DNA of 64,000 bases. It comes from Oscillospiraceae bacterium. Its GTDB lineage: Bacteria > Bacillota > Clostridia > Oscillospirales > Oscillospiraceae. Position numbers and translations under genes: made by a program. The stretch spans positions 1 to 64,000 of the forward strand of contig SVKL01000004.1 in the NCBI GenBank assembly GCA_015068495.1, given 5' to 3'. Shown here in pieces: positions 41,262-49,607 of the stretch. The notes beneath the pieces are model-generated. The model was not told where the DNA came from. It did no database searches and worked only from the letters and a program-made list of their open reading frames with translations. The number at the start of each line of letters is the position of its first letter. Position 1 is the stretch's first letter.

Positions 41262-43055
41262 TTAACCTAATGGCTCGAAATCTGCTGCGCCGTGCTTACA
41301 CAGGGGGCAAATGATATCCTCGGGCAATTCCTCACCCTCGTATACCCAGCCGCAGACTTTACATACAAAGCCCTTTTTGCCTGCGTCGGGCTTGGGCTTG
41401 ACGTTTTCCAGATAGTAGGTGTAGGACATTGTCTCTACATTGCTCAGGTTTGCGCACTGGGTCACGTCGCAAATGAACATAACGTGTGTGCCCAAATCAA
41501 TCTGATTGATTACCTTACAGGAAATAAAGGCATTGACGTACTTGTCCAAGAACAGCAGTCCGTTGGCAGAGCGCTGTGCGTGCTCAAAGTCGGCGAATTT
41601 ATCTGTATCCCGACCGGTGTGGAAGCCAAACCGCTCAAAAATTCCAAAAGGCGCATCCTTGGAAAGGGTGGAGATGTTCAGCTTGCCTGTCTTGGCAATC
41701 ACATCGCAGGAATAGTTCACCTTGTTGATGGTCACCGCCACACGGTTGGGGGTATTGGTCACCTGTGTGACCGTGTTCACAATCAGACCGTTGTCCTTGG
41801 TGCCGTCGTTGCTGGTAACCACATACAGGCCGTAGCCGATATGGAACAATGCGGTGGGGTCTACAAAATCGTCCTGCACGTCAGCGGCGGTATAAGAGGC
41901 AGACAGCTCATCTGCCAGACGGCCGATTTGCTTTACGTTCTCCTCGTTCATTGCGGAGAATATGGTCACATTGTTTTCTGCGTAGGTGATTTTCTTGGAA
42001 GCTGCCAGCTTTTCCTTCATCACCTTAATGGCGGTAGGCGCCCAAGAGCCGTTTTCAATCATTGCAACGGTGCGGTTTTGGAAATTCCGCTCGGTGAGCT
42101 TATCCAAGTAGGTGCGCATAAAGGGGAATACATCTGCATTGTAGGTAGTGGTTGCCAGCACCAGCTTTTCGTAGCGGAAGGCATCGGCAACCGCCTGCGC
42201 CATATCGCATCTTGCCAAATCGTGGACCACCACATTGGGCACATCCCTTTTGCGCAGCTCCAATGCCAGCAGCTCCGCCGCTTCCTTGGTATGGCCGTAA
42301 ATGGAGGTATAGGCAATCACGATGCCGTCAGTCTCAGGGGTATAGCTGGACCACAGGTCATACAGCTTAATATAGTGACCCAGATTTTCTGTGAGCACAG
42401 GTCCGTGGAGGGGGCAGATGATTTGGATATCCAAGGTTGCGGCAACCTTCAGAATATTCTGCACCTGCTTGCCGTACTTGCCCACAATGCCGATGAAATA
42501 ACGGCGGGCTTCGTCATCCCAGTCCTCCTTGGCATCCAATGCGCCGAATTTACCGAAGCCGTCGGCAGAGAACAAAACCTTATCGTAGGAATCGTAGGTC
42601 ATCATAACCTCAGGCCAGTGGACCATAGGCGCAAAGGCAAAGGTCAGCGTGTGCTTACCCAAGGACAATGTGCCGAAATTCTCCACACACAGGGTGTTTT
42701 GCATTTCCAGCTTGGGGAAGAACTGGCCAATCATCACAAAGGTCTTCTTGTTGGCAACCACCGTAACCTGCGGGTAGGTGTTTACAAAAGCCTCGATGGA
42801 TGCGGCGTGGTCCGGCTCCATATGCTGCACAACCAGATAATCCGGCTGACGGCCAGATAGGGTCTTTTCGATATTCTTCAGCCATTCATCCGTCTTGCTG
42901 GCATCGATGGTGTCCATAACTGCCACCTTCTCGTCCAGAATCACGTAGGAGTTATAGGCCATTCCGTTGGGGACAACATACTGCCCCTCAAACAAATCCA
43001 CTTCGTGGTCATTTGCGCCTACATACAAAATTGTATCGGTAACTTTTTTCAGCAT
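41262..43055 (-). CDS. flavodiiron protein fused to flavin reductase and rubredoxin domains
   Basis: A 597-residue oxygen or nitric oxide reductase. Domain order: metallo-beta-lactamase diiron domain (about 1-250, with the ligand set H78-x-E80-x-D82-H83, then MVHWPE, SADGFG and CPLHGP), flavodoxin (about 255-395, AYTSIYGHTKEAA), flavin-reductase-like domain (about 415-545) and C-terminal rubredoxin (545-597, CKVCG and CPLC). The fusion brings several redox centres of the electron chain into one chain. The start MLKKVTD follows AGGAGG by seven bases. Expression likely responds to oxidants or metals through the palindrome at 43136. Confidence 0.95.
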   Translation of the reverse strand: MLKKVTDTILYVGANDHEVDLFEGQYVVPNGMAYNSYVILDEKVAVMDTIDASKTDEWLKNIEKTLSGRQPDYLVVQHMEPDHAASIEAFVNTYPQVTVVANKKTFVMIGQFFPKLEMQNTLCVENFGTLSLGKHTLTFAFAPMVHWPEVMMTYDSYDKVLFSADGFGKFGALDAKEDWDDEARRYFIGIVGKYGKQVQNILKVAATLDIQIICPLHGPVLTENLGHYIKLYDLWSSYTPETDGIVIAYTSIYGHTKEAAELLALELRKRDVPNVVVHDLARCDMAQAVADAFRYEKLVLATTTYNADVFPFMRTYLDKLTERNFQNRTVAMIENGSWAPTAIKVMKEKLAASKKITYAENNVTIFSAMNEENVKQIGRLADELSASYTAADVQDDFVDPTALFHIGYGLYVVTSNDGTKDNGLIVNTVTQVTNTPNRVAVTINKVNYSCDVIAKTGKLNISTLSKDAPFGIFERFGFHTGRDTDKFADFEHAQRSANGLLFLDKYVNAFISCKVINQIDLGTHVMFICDVTQCANLSNVETMSYTYYLENVKPKPDAGKKGFVCKVCGWVYEGEELPEDIICPLCKHGAADFEPLG

Positions 43056-43108
43056 TGTGCATCCTCCTGTTTTTGGGTAGCCCTGCTCACCCATTTTCTT
43101 ATGTGTAA

Positions 43109-43137
43109 ACAATAACATATATTTTCCATTTTGTCAA
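43109..43137 (-). promoter_or_regulatory. sigma-A promoter of the flavodiiron gene
   Basis: TTGACA, a 17-base spacer and TATTGT on the minus strand. The -35 overlaps the left end of the palindromic operator by two bases. Confidence 0.8.
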
Positions 43138-43154
43138 TAAGAATAATTCTTATT
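43136..43154. promoter_or_regulatory. Fur-family-like palindromic operator between FDP and ZIP genes
   Basis: AATAAGAAT-A-ATTCTTATT is a perfect 19-base palindrome with a 9-1-9 layout; its core TAAGAAT-A-ATTCTTA has the 7-1-7 form of Fur, PerR and Zur boxes. It touches the FDP -35 and lies 13 bases upstream of the ZIP -35, so a bound repressor could control both. The regulator itself is not in the window. Confidence 0.6.
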
Positions 43155-43167
43155 CTCAAAAAAATCA

Positions 43168-43196
43168 TTGACAAAATCTCCGGCGCTGTATAGAAT
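43168..43196 (+). promoter_or_regulatory. sigma-A promoter of the ZIP transporter gene
   Basis: Perfect TTGACA, a 17-base spacer and TAGAAT, 23 bases before the start codon. Confidence 0.88.
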
Positions 43197-43219
43197 GAAA
43201 GGGTAAAGGAGTGACCGTT

Positions 43220-43978
43220 ATGAAATTGGTACTACTGACTGCCCTAGGCGTAGGCGGCGCAACCATATTCGGCACAGTATTGGGTTTTCTTTTTAAGAAC
43301 ATCTCCCACAAATTCAGTGACATCGTCCTGTCCTTCGCTGCAGGTGTTATGCTGGCAGCGGCGGTAATCGGCCTTGTGCTTCCCTCTTTGGAATACGGCG
43401 GGGACTGGGGCCTGCTTTATACCGTCACCGGTGTGTTTGCCGGCGCATTGTGTGTAAACCTGTTTGACAAATTGGTTCCCCATCTGCATCGGCTCAGTGG
43501 CGCAGATCAGGAAAGCCACCCCGGGGATACCAACAAGCTTAACAAGGTTTTGCTCTTTGTCACCGCCATTGCCATTCACAATCTGCCCGAGGGCATTGCG
43601 GCCGGCGTTGGCTTCGGCGCCGGAGACACCTCTGAGGCGCTCACCGTTGCCGGCGGTATCGCGCTGCAGAACATCCCCGAGGGTATGGTGATTATCGGAC
43701 CTATGCTGGCGGCAGGCTTCAAGCCCGCCCGCACCTTTCTGGTTGCTGCGGCTACCGGTGTGGTAGAAATCATAGGCACCTTGTTCGGCTACTTTGCCGT
43801 TACCGTTTCTGCAGCTATTTTGCCCTTTGCCTTAGCCTTTGCAGGTGGCACGATGTTATACGTCATCAGCGACGAGATGATTCCCGAAACCCACGCCCAC
43901 GGCTGTGAGCGAGGCGCTACCTACGCGCTTTTGGTGGGATTCTGTCTGATGCTGGTATTCGATGTGTTATTAAATTAA
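43220..43978 (+). CDS. ZIP family metal transporter
   Basis: A 252-residue membrane protein with eight hydrophobic segments, importing divalent metals such as zinc, iron or manganese. The binuclear metal motifs are intact: IHNLPEGIAAG in helix 4 and LQNIPEGMVI in helix 5. A histidine-containing loop (HLHRLSGADQESH) lies before them. I take the ATG with AAAGGAG eight bases upstream, not the in-frame GTG three codons earlier. It is divergent from the flavodiiron gene and shares its operator region. Confidence 0.93.
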   Translation: MKLVLLTALGVGGATIFGTVLGFLFKNISHKFSDIVLSFAAGVMLAAAVIGLVLPSLEYGGDWGLLYTVTGVFAGALCVNLFDKLVPHLHRLSGADQESHPGDTNKLNKVLLFVTAIAIHNLPEGIAAGVGFGAGDTSEALTVAGGIALQNIPEGMVIIGPMLAAGFKPARTFLVAAATGVVEIIGTLFGYFAVTVSAAILPFALAFAGGTMLYVISDEMIPETHAHGCERGATYALLVGFCLMLVFDVLLN

Positions 43979-44007
43979 AAGAGGGTGTCTAGACACCCTC
44001 TTTTTTT
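43977..44007. terminator. bidirectional intrinsic terminator
   Basis: AAAGAGGGTGTCTAGACACCCTCTTT is a perfect hairpin with a T7 run. It contains the stop codon of the minus-strand exonuclease gene. Confidence 0.92.
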
Positions 44008-44984
44008 ACGGGAAGTTTGCTGCGCCGACGGCGGCGCTGACCGGAGGAGGGTCTGCTCTTTTCCGGCTCTGCCTTCTCCGCCCGGCGGGCATAAGCAGCA
44101 GCTGCCTCCGAGGTTGCCTCATAGGTCAGCCTGCTGACGCGAATGGTCCCATCCGGCTGCTCCGACAGCCGCACGCGAATCAAAAATTTTCCGCAGACAG
44201 GGCAATTTGCCAAATCCATATACCGGTGTCCCGGTTGGGCAAACCACCGGGTGCCTGTCATCCGCTTTCCGCAGGTGGGGCACTTGTTCTCCGCGCCGGA
44301 CATTGCGTCCATCGCCGCCTGCTTATCGGCATAATCATAGAACACCTTGCGGCTGATACAGCCGGGAAGCTCCGCGCCGTGGAAGCCGTCTTCGTGGCTT
44401 TTCAGGGCTTTGCCGTACTCCTGCGTACCCTTTTTCAGATCCAGCTTTGCGCAAATCAGCGCCGTATGGTAGGCATCCCCCAAGGCATCGTGGGCAGGAC
44501 GGGTGGCTTCAATTCCAAATATCTCCATAGCGGTCTTCAGCGCCTTTTGGGAAGAGGAGCCGTCGGTCTGGGCGTTGAAAATCATCTGGACATTGTACCA
44601 CTTCTCTACCCAGCTTTCATCCAGCCCGAACAGCCGCAGATTCTCCCTTAAAATGGTGATGTCGTCAAAGCCCCAGGTGAGGAAAATCACATCCTCCCCG
44701 CACCAATTCCGAAAACGGGTCATAGCCTCCACCATAGGAATCCCGTTTTCCCGCAGCTGCGCCTCTTTAATGCCGGTGAGCTTACTGACCCGGCGATTTA
44801 ACCGCCGGTAATACTTGGGCTTAATCAGCACCTGAAACTCATCCGTCACCTGCTGATCCTCTGTCACGCGGACAGCGCCAATTTGGATAATCTCTCCCCG
44901 AATCTGCACAGGAAGCACCTTTTTAGAGGAGGGAGAGCCGGGCCACGGCTGATTCCATTCCATATCCAAAACGATATAGTTCAT
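43989..44984 (-). CDS. DEDDh 3'-5' exonuclease domain protein with zinc-ribbon tail
   Basis: A 331-residue exonuclease of the RNase T/DNA polymerase epsilon superfamily. Exo I reads VLDMEWNQ (catalytic Asp and Glu), Exo II WGFDD, and Exo III PAHDALGDA with the DEDDh histidine. Residues about 235-275 carry two CxxCGK pairs that would bind zinc. The last 30 residues are strongly basic (QRRRRRSK), which suggests nucleic acid binding. Whether it acts on RNA or DNA cannot be told. The zinc pairs and basic tail are additions to the basic exonuclease domain. Confidence 0.88.
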   Translation of the reverse strand: MNYIVLDMEWNQPWPGSPSSKKVLPVQIRGEIIQIGAVRVTEDQQVTDEFQVLIKPKYYRRLNRRVSKLTGIKEAQLRENGIPMVEAMTRFRNWCGEDVIFLTWGFDDITILRENLRLFGLDESWVEKWYNVQMIFNAQTDGSSSQKALKTAMEIFGIEATRPAHDALGDAYHTALICAKLDLKKGTQEYGKALKSHEDGFHGAELPGCISRKVFYDYADKQAAMDAMSGAENKCPTCGKRMTGTRWFAQPGHRYMDLANCPVCGKFLIRVRLSEQPDGTIRVSRLTYEATSEAAAAYARRAEKAEPEKSRPSSGQRRRRRSKLPVKKEGV

Positions 44985-45052
44985 ACTTTTGAAACCTCGT
45001 AGTTTTCTGTTCTTGCCCTAATCATATCACATAGCCGGTAGATATGCAAACA

Positions 45053-45910
45053 CTAAAACGCCGGAATAAATGCTGTGTCGCTGGCGGATGCCTCTTGGGT
45101 GAAGCCCTGTAAATCATTGAGGTACATCCAGCTTAATACTGCGTCATATTCCTCATCCGTGATTTTCCGGTCAAAAGGCGCCGGCAATGCGCCTATAGGC
45201 GTATACTGGCGCATCAGACTCACCAGCACATCTCCGGGCGAGAAGGTTTCGCCGATCCAATCCAGCACCTTCAGAGAATTTTCCACCTGCCCCGGCAAAA
45301 TCAAATGGCGAATCAGCACCCCTTTTGCCAGCTTTTTCCCCTGCCACTGCACAGGACCCACCTGCCGGAACATCTTCCAAATAGCCTGCGACGCTACGGA
45401 AAAATAATCTTCCGCGCCGGACAGCTGCAATGCCAAAGAGCCGTCTGCATACTTCATATCCGGCAGATAAATATCCACCAAGCCATCCAGCTGACGGAGG
45501 GTATCCACCGCCTCGTAGCCGCCGCAGTTATACACCACAGGCACAGGCAGTTTCGGCTGCAGCGCAGGTATTACGGTGGGCAAAAACTGTGTGGGTGTCA
45601 CCAAATCAATGTTCTCTGCCCCTTGGGAAATCAGCTCTTCCATCGCCTGCCGCAGCTGGGCTGAATCCATTGCTGTGCCGGTGGGCTTTGCGGAAATTTC
45701 CCGATTTTGGCAATAGGCGCAGCCCAAGCTGCAGCCGCCGAAAAACACAGCGCCGCTGCCTCCGCTGCCTGCCAAAACAGGCTCTTCCCACTTATGGAGC
45801 ATTGTCTTTGCCACCAAGGCAGTATCCGGACAGCCGCAGAAGCCGGTTTCCCCTGCAGACCTGTCCACCCCGCACTGCCGGGGGCATAATTTACATTCCC
45901 GGTAATCCAT
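45053..45910 (-). CDS. radical SAM protein, PflX/PflA-like (COG1313 type)
   Basis: A 285-residue radical SAM enzyme. An N-terminal cysteine set (ECKLCPRQCGVDR, then GFCGC) could bind a second cluster, and the radical SAM motif reads CSLGCAYC (C-x3-C-x2-C). This matches the uncharacterised PflX group of pyruvate-formate-lyase-activase-like proteins; a glycyl radical partner is not nearby. The start MDYRECK follows AAGGTGA; the longer frame upstream overlaps the divergent promoter. Confidence 0.88.
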   Translation of the reverse strand: MDYRECKLCPRQCGVDRSAGETGFCGCPDTALVAKTMLHKWEEPVLAGSGGSGAVFFGGCSLGCAYCQNREISAKPTGTAMDSAQLRQAMEELISQGAENIDLVTPTQFLPTVIPALQPKLPVPVVYNCGGYEAVDTLRQLDGLVDIYLPDMKYADGSLALQLSGAEDYFSVASQAIWKMFRQVGPVQWQGKKLAKGVLIRHLILPGQVENSLKVLDWIGETFSPGDVLVSLMRQYTPIGALPAPFDRKITDEEYDAVLSWMYLNDLQGFTQEASASDTAFIPAF

Positions 45911-45978
45911 TTTTTCACCTTCTTTGTCCGCATTGTAGCACAAATAGGGCAAAAAAACTACTGTCACAAAAAATTCAT

Positions 45979-46007
45979 TTGCTATTAAAGCTGTTTTATC
46001 GTATAAA
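45979..46007 (+). promoter_or_regulatory. putative promoter of the membrane protein at 46035
   Basis: TTGCTA, a 17-base spacer and TATAAA, 28 bases before the start codon. Confidence 0.65.
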
Positions 46008-46034
46008 TATAGTAAAATTTCAGGAGGTGCGCTT

Positions 46035-47000
46035 ATGATTTCTTTCAAGGCATCTGACCTGCACCGGCAAGCCCGGCAGCAGCTGCAGCAAGCAACCGCG
46101 CCAAAGCGTCTGGTGCTGATTCATGCATCCATTGCTCTTGGTAGCACCCTGCTGCTGGCGGTGCTGAACTTTCTGTTCAGCCTGCTGATTGACGACACCG
46201 GAGGGCTCTCCGGAATGGGCACCCGCTCCCTGCTTTCCACCGCCCAAACATTGATGGAAACGGTAGTAATGATGGCGCTGCCCTTTTGGCAAATAGGCCT
46301 TACCTTTCTTGCTCTCCGCTGGGCACGGAACGATAGCGTACAAACCGGCCACCTGCTGCAGGGCTTCCGCCGGTTTGGCCCGGTGTTTGCATTCCGGCTT
46401 TTATATGGCTTTGTGTTTCTTGCCTTAGGCTTCGCCGCGATACATCTTGCCTCTGTCATCATTCTGATGACACCCTTTTCCGAGGCTCTTGTAGATGCGC
46501 TGTCCCCTATGATGGACCCATCTGCCACCGCAGAACAAATCGAGGCGCTTTTCTCCCCGGAGAAGCTATCCGGTATGCTGGATGCTGCAATCCCTCTGTT
46601 TGTTGTCTTTGGCATCATATTTCTCATTGCTGCCATCCCCGTATTTTACCGACTGCGGCTGGGGGAGTTTGCTGTGATGGACGGCTTGGGCAGCGGCGGC
46701 GCTTTGCTGCACAGTCTTCGTATCACCAAGGGAAGCTGGCGGCATCTTGTGAAGCTGGATCTGCATTTTTGGTGGTTTTATGTTCTGCAGGTGCTGTGCA
46801 ACCTCATCGCCAACGGCAATCTGCTGCTTCCGCTGCTGGGAATCTCCCTGCCAATGGGCAAGGAAGCTGCATATTTCCTGTTTTTCGGCTTGGGAACTGC
46901 CTTGCAGATTCTCATTCTATGGCAGTTTCAGGGGCAGGTGCTCACCAGCTATGCTGTGGTGTATGATACTCTCTCCCCGCCCCAAGCGCAGCCCCAATAA
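46035..47000 (+). CDS. polytopic membrane protein of unknown function
   Basis: A 321-residue integral membrane protein with about six hydrophobic segments (near 25-50, 75-95, 118-145, 185-205, 245-262 and 275-300). The charged N-terminus and the YRLRLGEFAVMDG loop followed by ALLHSLRITKG recall DUF975-like membrane proteins, but I cannot confirm the family. The start ATG follows CAGGAGGTG. It is monocistronic and divergent from the radical SAM gene. Confidence 0.75.
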   Translation: MISFKASDLHRQARQQLQQATAPKRLVLIHASIALGSTLLLAVLNFLFSLLIDDTGGLSGMGTRSLLSTAQTLMETVVMMALPFWQIGLTFLALRWARNDSVQTGHLLQGFRRFGPVFAFRLLYGFVFLALGFAAIHLASVIILMTPFSEALVDALSPMMDPSATAEQIEALFSPEKLSGMLDAAIPLFVVFGIIFLIAAIPVFYRLRLGEFAVMDGLGSGGALLHSLRITKGSWRHLVKLDLHFWWFYVLQVLCNLIANGNLLLPLLGISLPMGKEAAYFLFFGLGTALQILILWQFQGQVLTSYAVVYDTLSPPQAQPQ

Positions 47001-47009
47001 AAAAATAAC

Positions 47010-47049
47010 CGGGAGGTATAGGGCATTGCCCTATACCTCCCTGCTTTTT
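47010..47049. terminator. bidirectional intrinsic terminator
   Basis: GGGAGGTATAGGGCA and TGCCCTATACCTCCC form a very long stem, with T-rich sequence on both sides, between convergent genes. Confidence 0.92.
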
Positions 47050-47849
47050 TATGGGCGAAGACCCAAGCCGCCTTCCAGCGTCAGCGTTTCGCCGCTCATA
47101 TATTTCATATCCGGACCGGCAAGGGCTACGCAGGCTCTGCCGATTTCCGTTTCCGCATCACCGAAATGTCCCATAGGGGGCATTTTTACATTGGCCGCAA
47201 AGGCGTCGGGATAGGCGCTTGCCCAGCCCTCCAGCTGCGCTGTCCACGCCAGCGGACAAATCACATTCACATTGATTCCGTCCTTGCCCCATTCTGTGGC
47301 TGCCACCCGGGTCAGTCCACGGATGCCCTCCTTTGCCGCGGCATAGGCGCTTTGTCCGAAATTGCCGGAAAGACCGGCGCCGGAGGCAAAATTGATCACA
47401 CTGCCTTTGGTCTTGGCAAGATAGGGATAGCAGGCCTTCATATAATAGAAGGTTGCATAAAGGCCGGAATACATCGCCAAATCAAACTGCTCCGTTGTGT
47501 GGTCTGCAAGGGTCACACCGGAAGCCGACGCTTGGGCGTTGTTGATCAGCACGTGAATCTCACCGAAGGTATCCACGGCTTTTTTTACCACAGAGCGCAC
47601 CACAGCCTCATTGTCGCTGCCGGCTGCCACATCTGCCTGCACCGGCAGTACCTGCACCCCATAAAGCCGCTCCAGCTCTTCCTTAGCATCGCTGAGTTTT
47701 TGCATATTGCGACCGGTGAGCACCAAATTAGCGCCCTCCTTGGCGAAGGCAGTGGCGATTCCATAGCCGATAGAGCCGCAGCGCCCGTCTTTCAGAACAG
47801 CCCGGCCACCGCCGGTAATGATTACGGTTTTTCCAGTAAAATATCCCAT
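47049..47849 (-). CDS. SDR family NAD(P)-dependent oxidoreductase
   Basis: A 266-residue short-chain dehydrogenase. The catalytic set is present: Ser156, Tyr169 and Lys173 (SAYAAAKEG), with NNAQ near 103 in place of the usual NNAG. The cofactor loop is unusual: the TGGG motif at 12-15 is separated from GSIGYG at 25-30 by an insertion (RAVLKDGRC) relative to TGxxxGxG. It follows the ferredoxin-like gene by about 14 bases on the same strand, so it probably belongs to that operon. Substrate unknown. Confidence 0.88.
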   Translation of the reverse strand: MGYFTGKTVIITGGGRAVLKDGRCGSIGYGIATAFAKEGANLVLTGRNMQKLSDAKEELERLYGVQVLPVQADVAAGSDNEAVVRSVVKKAVDTFGEIHVLINNAQASASGVTLADHTTEQFDLAMYSGLYATFYYMKACYPYLAKTKGSVINFASGAGLSGNFGQSAYAAAKEGIRGLTRVAATEWGKDGINVNVICPLAWTAQLEGWASAYPDAFAANVKMPPMGHFGDAETEIGRACVALAGPDMKYMSGETLTLEGGLGLRP

Positions 47850-47862
47850 AGTTTCTTCTCCT

Positions 47863-48543
47863 TTACTCTATAATTTGTCCATTGATACCGATTGTTATAA
47901 CCCGGCAGGGAATGTCCTTCCCGCTGCTTTCCAGCGCCTGCTTTACCGCATATTCCATACCGCCGCAGCAGGGCACTTCCATCCGCGCCACAGTCACAGA
48001 GCGGATATCATTATTTCTTAAGATATGTGTCAGCTTCATTGAATAGTCGATTCCGTCCAGCTTGGGACAGCCCACCAAGGTAATGTGGTCCCGGATGAAA
48101 TCGTTGTGGAAATTGGCGTAAGCGTAAGCGGTGCAGTCTGCCGCAATCAGCAGTCTGCAGCCATCAAAATAAGGCGCTGTCATAGGCGCAAGCTTAATCT
48201 GCACCGGCCAGTTCCGCAGCTGGGAAACGCTTTCAGCAGGCGCTGTCTCCCCTTGCGGGGTCAGGCGCTTCGCTGCCGTACCGGGGCAGCCTCCGGCGCA
48301 GGGCGCTTTCTTCTTAGCCGCAAGGACTGCCGCCTCATCATAAGCAGGCGCCTCCCGCATTTCAAAGGTAATGGCACCGGTGGGGCAGGCGGGCAGGCAA
48401 TCGCCCAAGCCGTCGCAATAATCCTCCCGCAGCAGCTTCGCTTTCCCATCCACCATTCCGATGGCGCCTTCGTGGCAGGCATTTGCGCAAGCGCCGCAGC
48501 CGTTGCACTTTTCTTCATCGATGCGAATGATTCTGCGCACCAT
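47863..48543 (-). CDS. ferredoxin-like protein with two 4Fe-4S motifs and a C-terminal Cys domain
   Basis: A 226-residue iron-sulfur protein. Residues about 12-60 hold two 4Fe-4S motifs (CNGCGACANAC, then CDGLGDCLPACP). The C-terminal half has further cysteines (CAGGCPG, ADCTAYAY, VGCPK and PCCGG) and the LIAADCTAYAYANFHNDF stretch, suggesting a second redox or binding domain. It is an electron carrier or sensor of unknown partner. I take the ATG; a GTG three codons upstream overlaps the preceding stop. It lies directly after the small zinc-ribbon gene. Confidence 0.82.
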   Translation of the reverse strand: MVRRIIRIDEEKCNGCGACANACHEGAIGMVDGKAKLLREDYCDGLGDCLPACPTGAITFEMREAPAYDEAAVLAAKKKAPCAGGCPGTAAKRLTPQGETAPAESVSQLRNWPVQIKLAPMTAPYFDGCRLLIAADCTAYAYANFHNDFIRDHITLVGCPKLDGIDYSMKLTHILRNNDIRSVTVARMEVPCCGGMEYAVKQALESSGKDIPCRVITIGINGQIIE

Positions 48544-48544
48544 A

Positions 48545-48796
48545 TCACGCACCCCGTTTCTTCTGATTTTCCACTATCTGCATCATTTTCTCGTACATCT
48601 CCTCGCCCACACATTCCTTGGCGTGAGCGCACCACTGAACACAGCTTAGCGTGTCGTTATACGCCACAAAACCGCAGTGCTCACAGGGCATCTGGGTGTC
48701 GATGGAAAACATCTCGATTTCATATCCGCACTGGGGGCAAATCTTTTCAATAATGGTAGGCGTTTTGGGCTTCGCCTGACATCCGTGTAAGATCAT
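48545..48796 (-). CDS. small cysteine-rich zinc-ribbon-like protein
   Basis: An 83-residue protein with CPQCG and CEHCG about 17 residues apart, a four-cysteine zinc-ribbon pattern, followed by DTLSCVQWCAHAKEC with three more cysteines. The start follows AAGGAGGTG. It is the first gene of the operon with the ferredoxin-like and SDR genes, transcribed away from the Crp/Fnr regulator. Function unknown. Confidence 0.78.
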   Translation of the reverse strand: MILHGCQAKPKTPTIIEKICPQCGYEIEMFSIDTQMPCEHCGFVAYNDTLSCVQWCAHAKECVGEEMYEKMMQIVENQKKRGA

Positions 48797-48826
48797 TTGC
48801 AAGCACCTCCTTGACTTTGTGGCTTC

Positions 48827-48869
48827 ATTATAGTACACTTAGAAAAAAATGTATGTTGGATTTCCAACA
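48827..48869 (-). promoter_or_regulatory. activator-type promoter with palindrome centred at -41.5
   Basis: On the minus strand a perfect TATAAT (48827-48832) has no recognisable -35. The 16-base perfect palindrome TGTTGGA-TT-TCCAACA (48854-48869, given here as on the plus strand) is centred 41.5 bases upstream of the start point expected from that -10. This is the class II position of Crp/Fnr activators, and the Crp/Fnr gene is immediately divergent. The palindrome also lies just before that gene's ribosome site, so it may autoregulate. Confidence 0.65.
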
Positions 48870-48882
48870 AAAAGGAGGGTCT

Positions 48883-49542
48883 ATGGAAAAATATTTTCCT
48901 CTGCTGCTGAAAAGTCCCCTGTTTGCCGGCATCGACGGGGTGGGACTGGGGAATCTGATGAGCTGTTTGTCCGCCCGGAGTCAGCAATATGCCAAGGGTG
49001 AGCCTGTGTTTTTAGAGGGTGACCCGGCAGGAAACGTGGGCTTTGTGCTGGAGGGAACGGTGCAAATCGTGCAGGATGATTTTTACGGCAAACGGAATCT
49101 GCTGATGCTGGCCCAAACCGGCGAGCCCTTCGGAGAGGTATTTGCCTGCGCAGGGGTGGAGCAGCTTCCGGTCAGCGGCTATGCTCTCAGCGACTGCCGC
49201 GTATTGTGGCTGGCCTGCAAAAGGATGCTCACGGTGTGCACCAACGCCTGCGGCTTTCACAACACCTTGGTGCAGAACCTTTTGCAGCTGGTATCCCAAA
49301 AAAGCTTGCACCTGAGCCGAAAAATCCGGTTTATGTCGGAAAAGACCACCCAGGATAAGCTGATGGCATACCTGCTGGATCAGGCAAAGGAAGCCGGTAC
49401 GGCAGAGTTCACCATCCCCTTGGACCGGCAGGGTCTGGCGGATTTTTTGGGGGTGGAGCGCAGCGCTATGTCCGCAGAGCTCAGCAAGCTGCGGGCAAAG
49501 GGCGTTTTGGAAACGGAAGGCTCCCGTTTCCGCCTTCTTTAA
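48883..49542 (+). CDS. Crp/Fnr family transcriptional regulator
   Basis: A 219-residue regulator: an N-terminal cyclic-nucleotide-binding-like beta barrel (about 15-120, YAKGEPVFLEGDPAGNVGFVLEG) and a C-terminal winged helix (about 150-219, LDRQGLADFLGVERSAMSAELSKL). No N-terminal FNR-type cysteine cluster is visible, though there are scattered cysteines (C46, C106, C123, C131 area). The start follows AAAAGGAGG. It is divergent from the zinc-ribbon/ferredoxin/SDR operon and most likely its activator. Confidence 0.93.
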   Translation: MEKYFPLLLKSPLFAGIDGVGLGNLMSCLSARSQQYAKGEPVFLEGDPAGNVGFVLEGTVQIVQDDFYGKRNLLMLAQTGEPFGEVFACAGVEQLPVSGYALSDCRVLWLACKRMLTVCTNACGFHNTLVQNLLQLVSQKSLHLSRKIRFMSEKTTQDKLMAYLLDQAKEAGTAEFTIPLDRQGLADFLGVERSAMSAELSKLRAKGVLETEGSRFRLL

Positions 49543-49607
49543 CGGGTTTTTGTGCTCTGTGTCAAAACTTTTTGCAAAAAAGTGTAGGATTTTTACAATT
49601 TGGCTAC

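Noticed and set aside
48811-48834. TTGACT and TATAGT as a plus-strand promoter for the Crp/Fnr gene
   Set aside because: The spacer is only 12 bases; the regulator's promoter remains unidentified.
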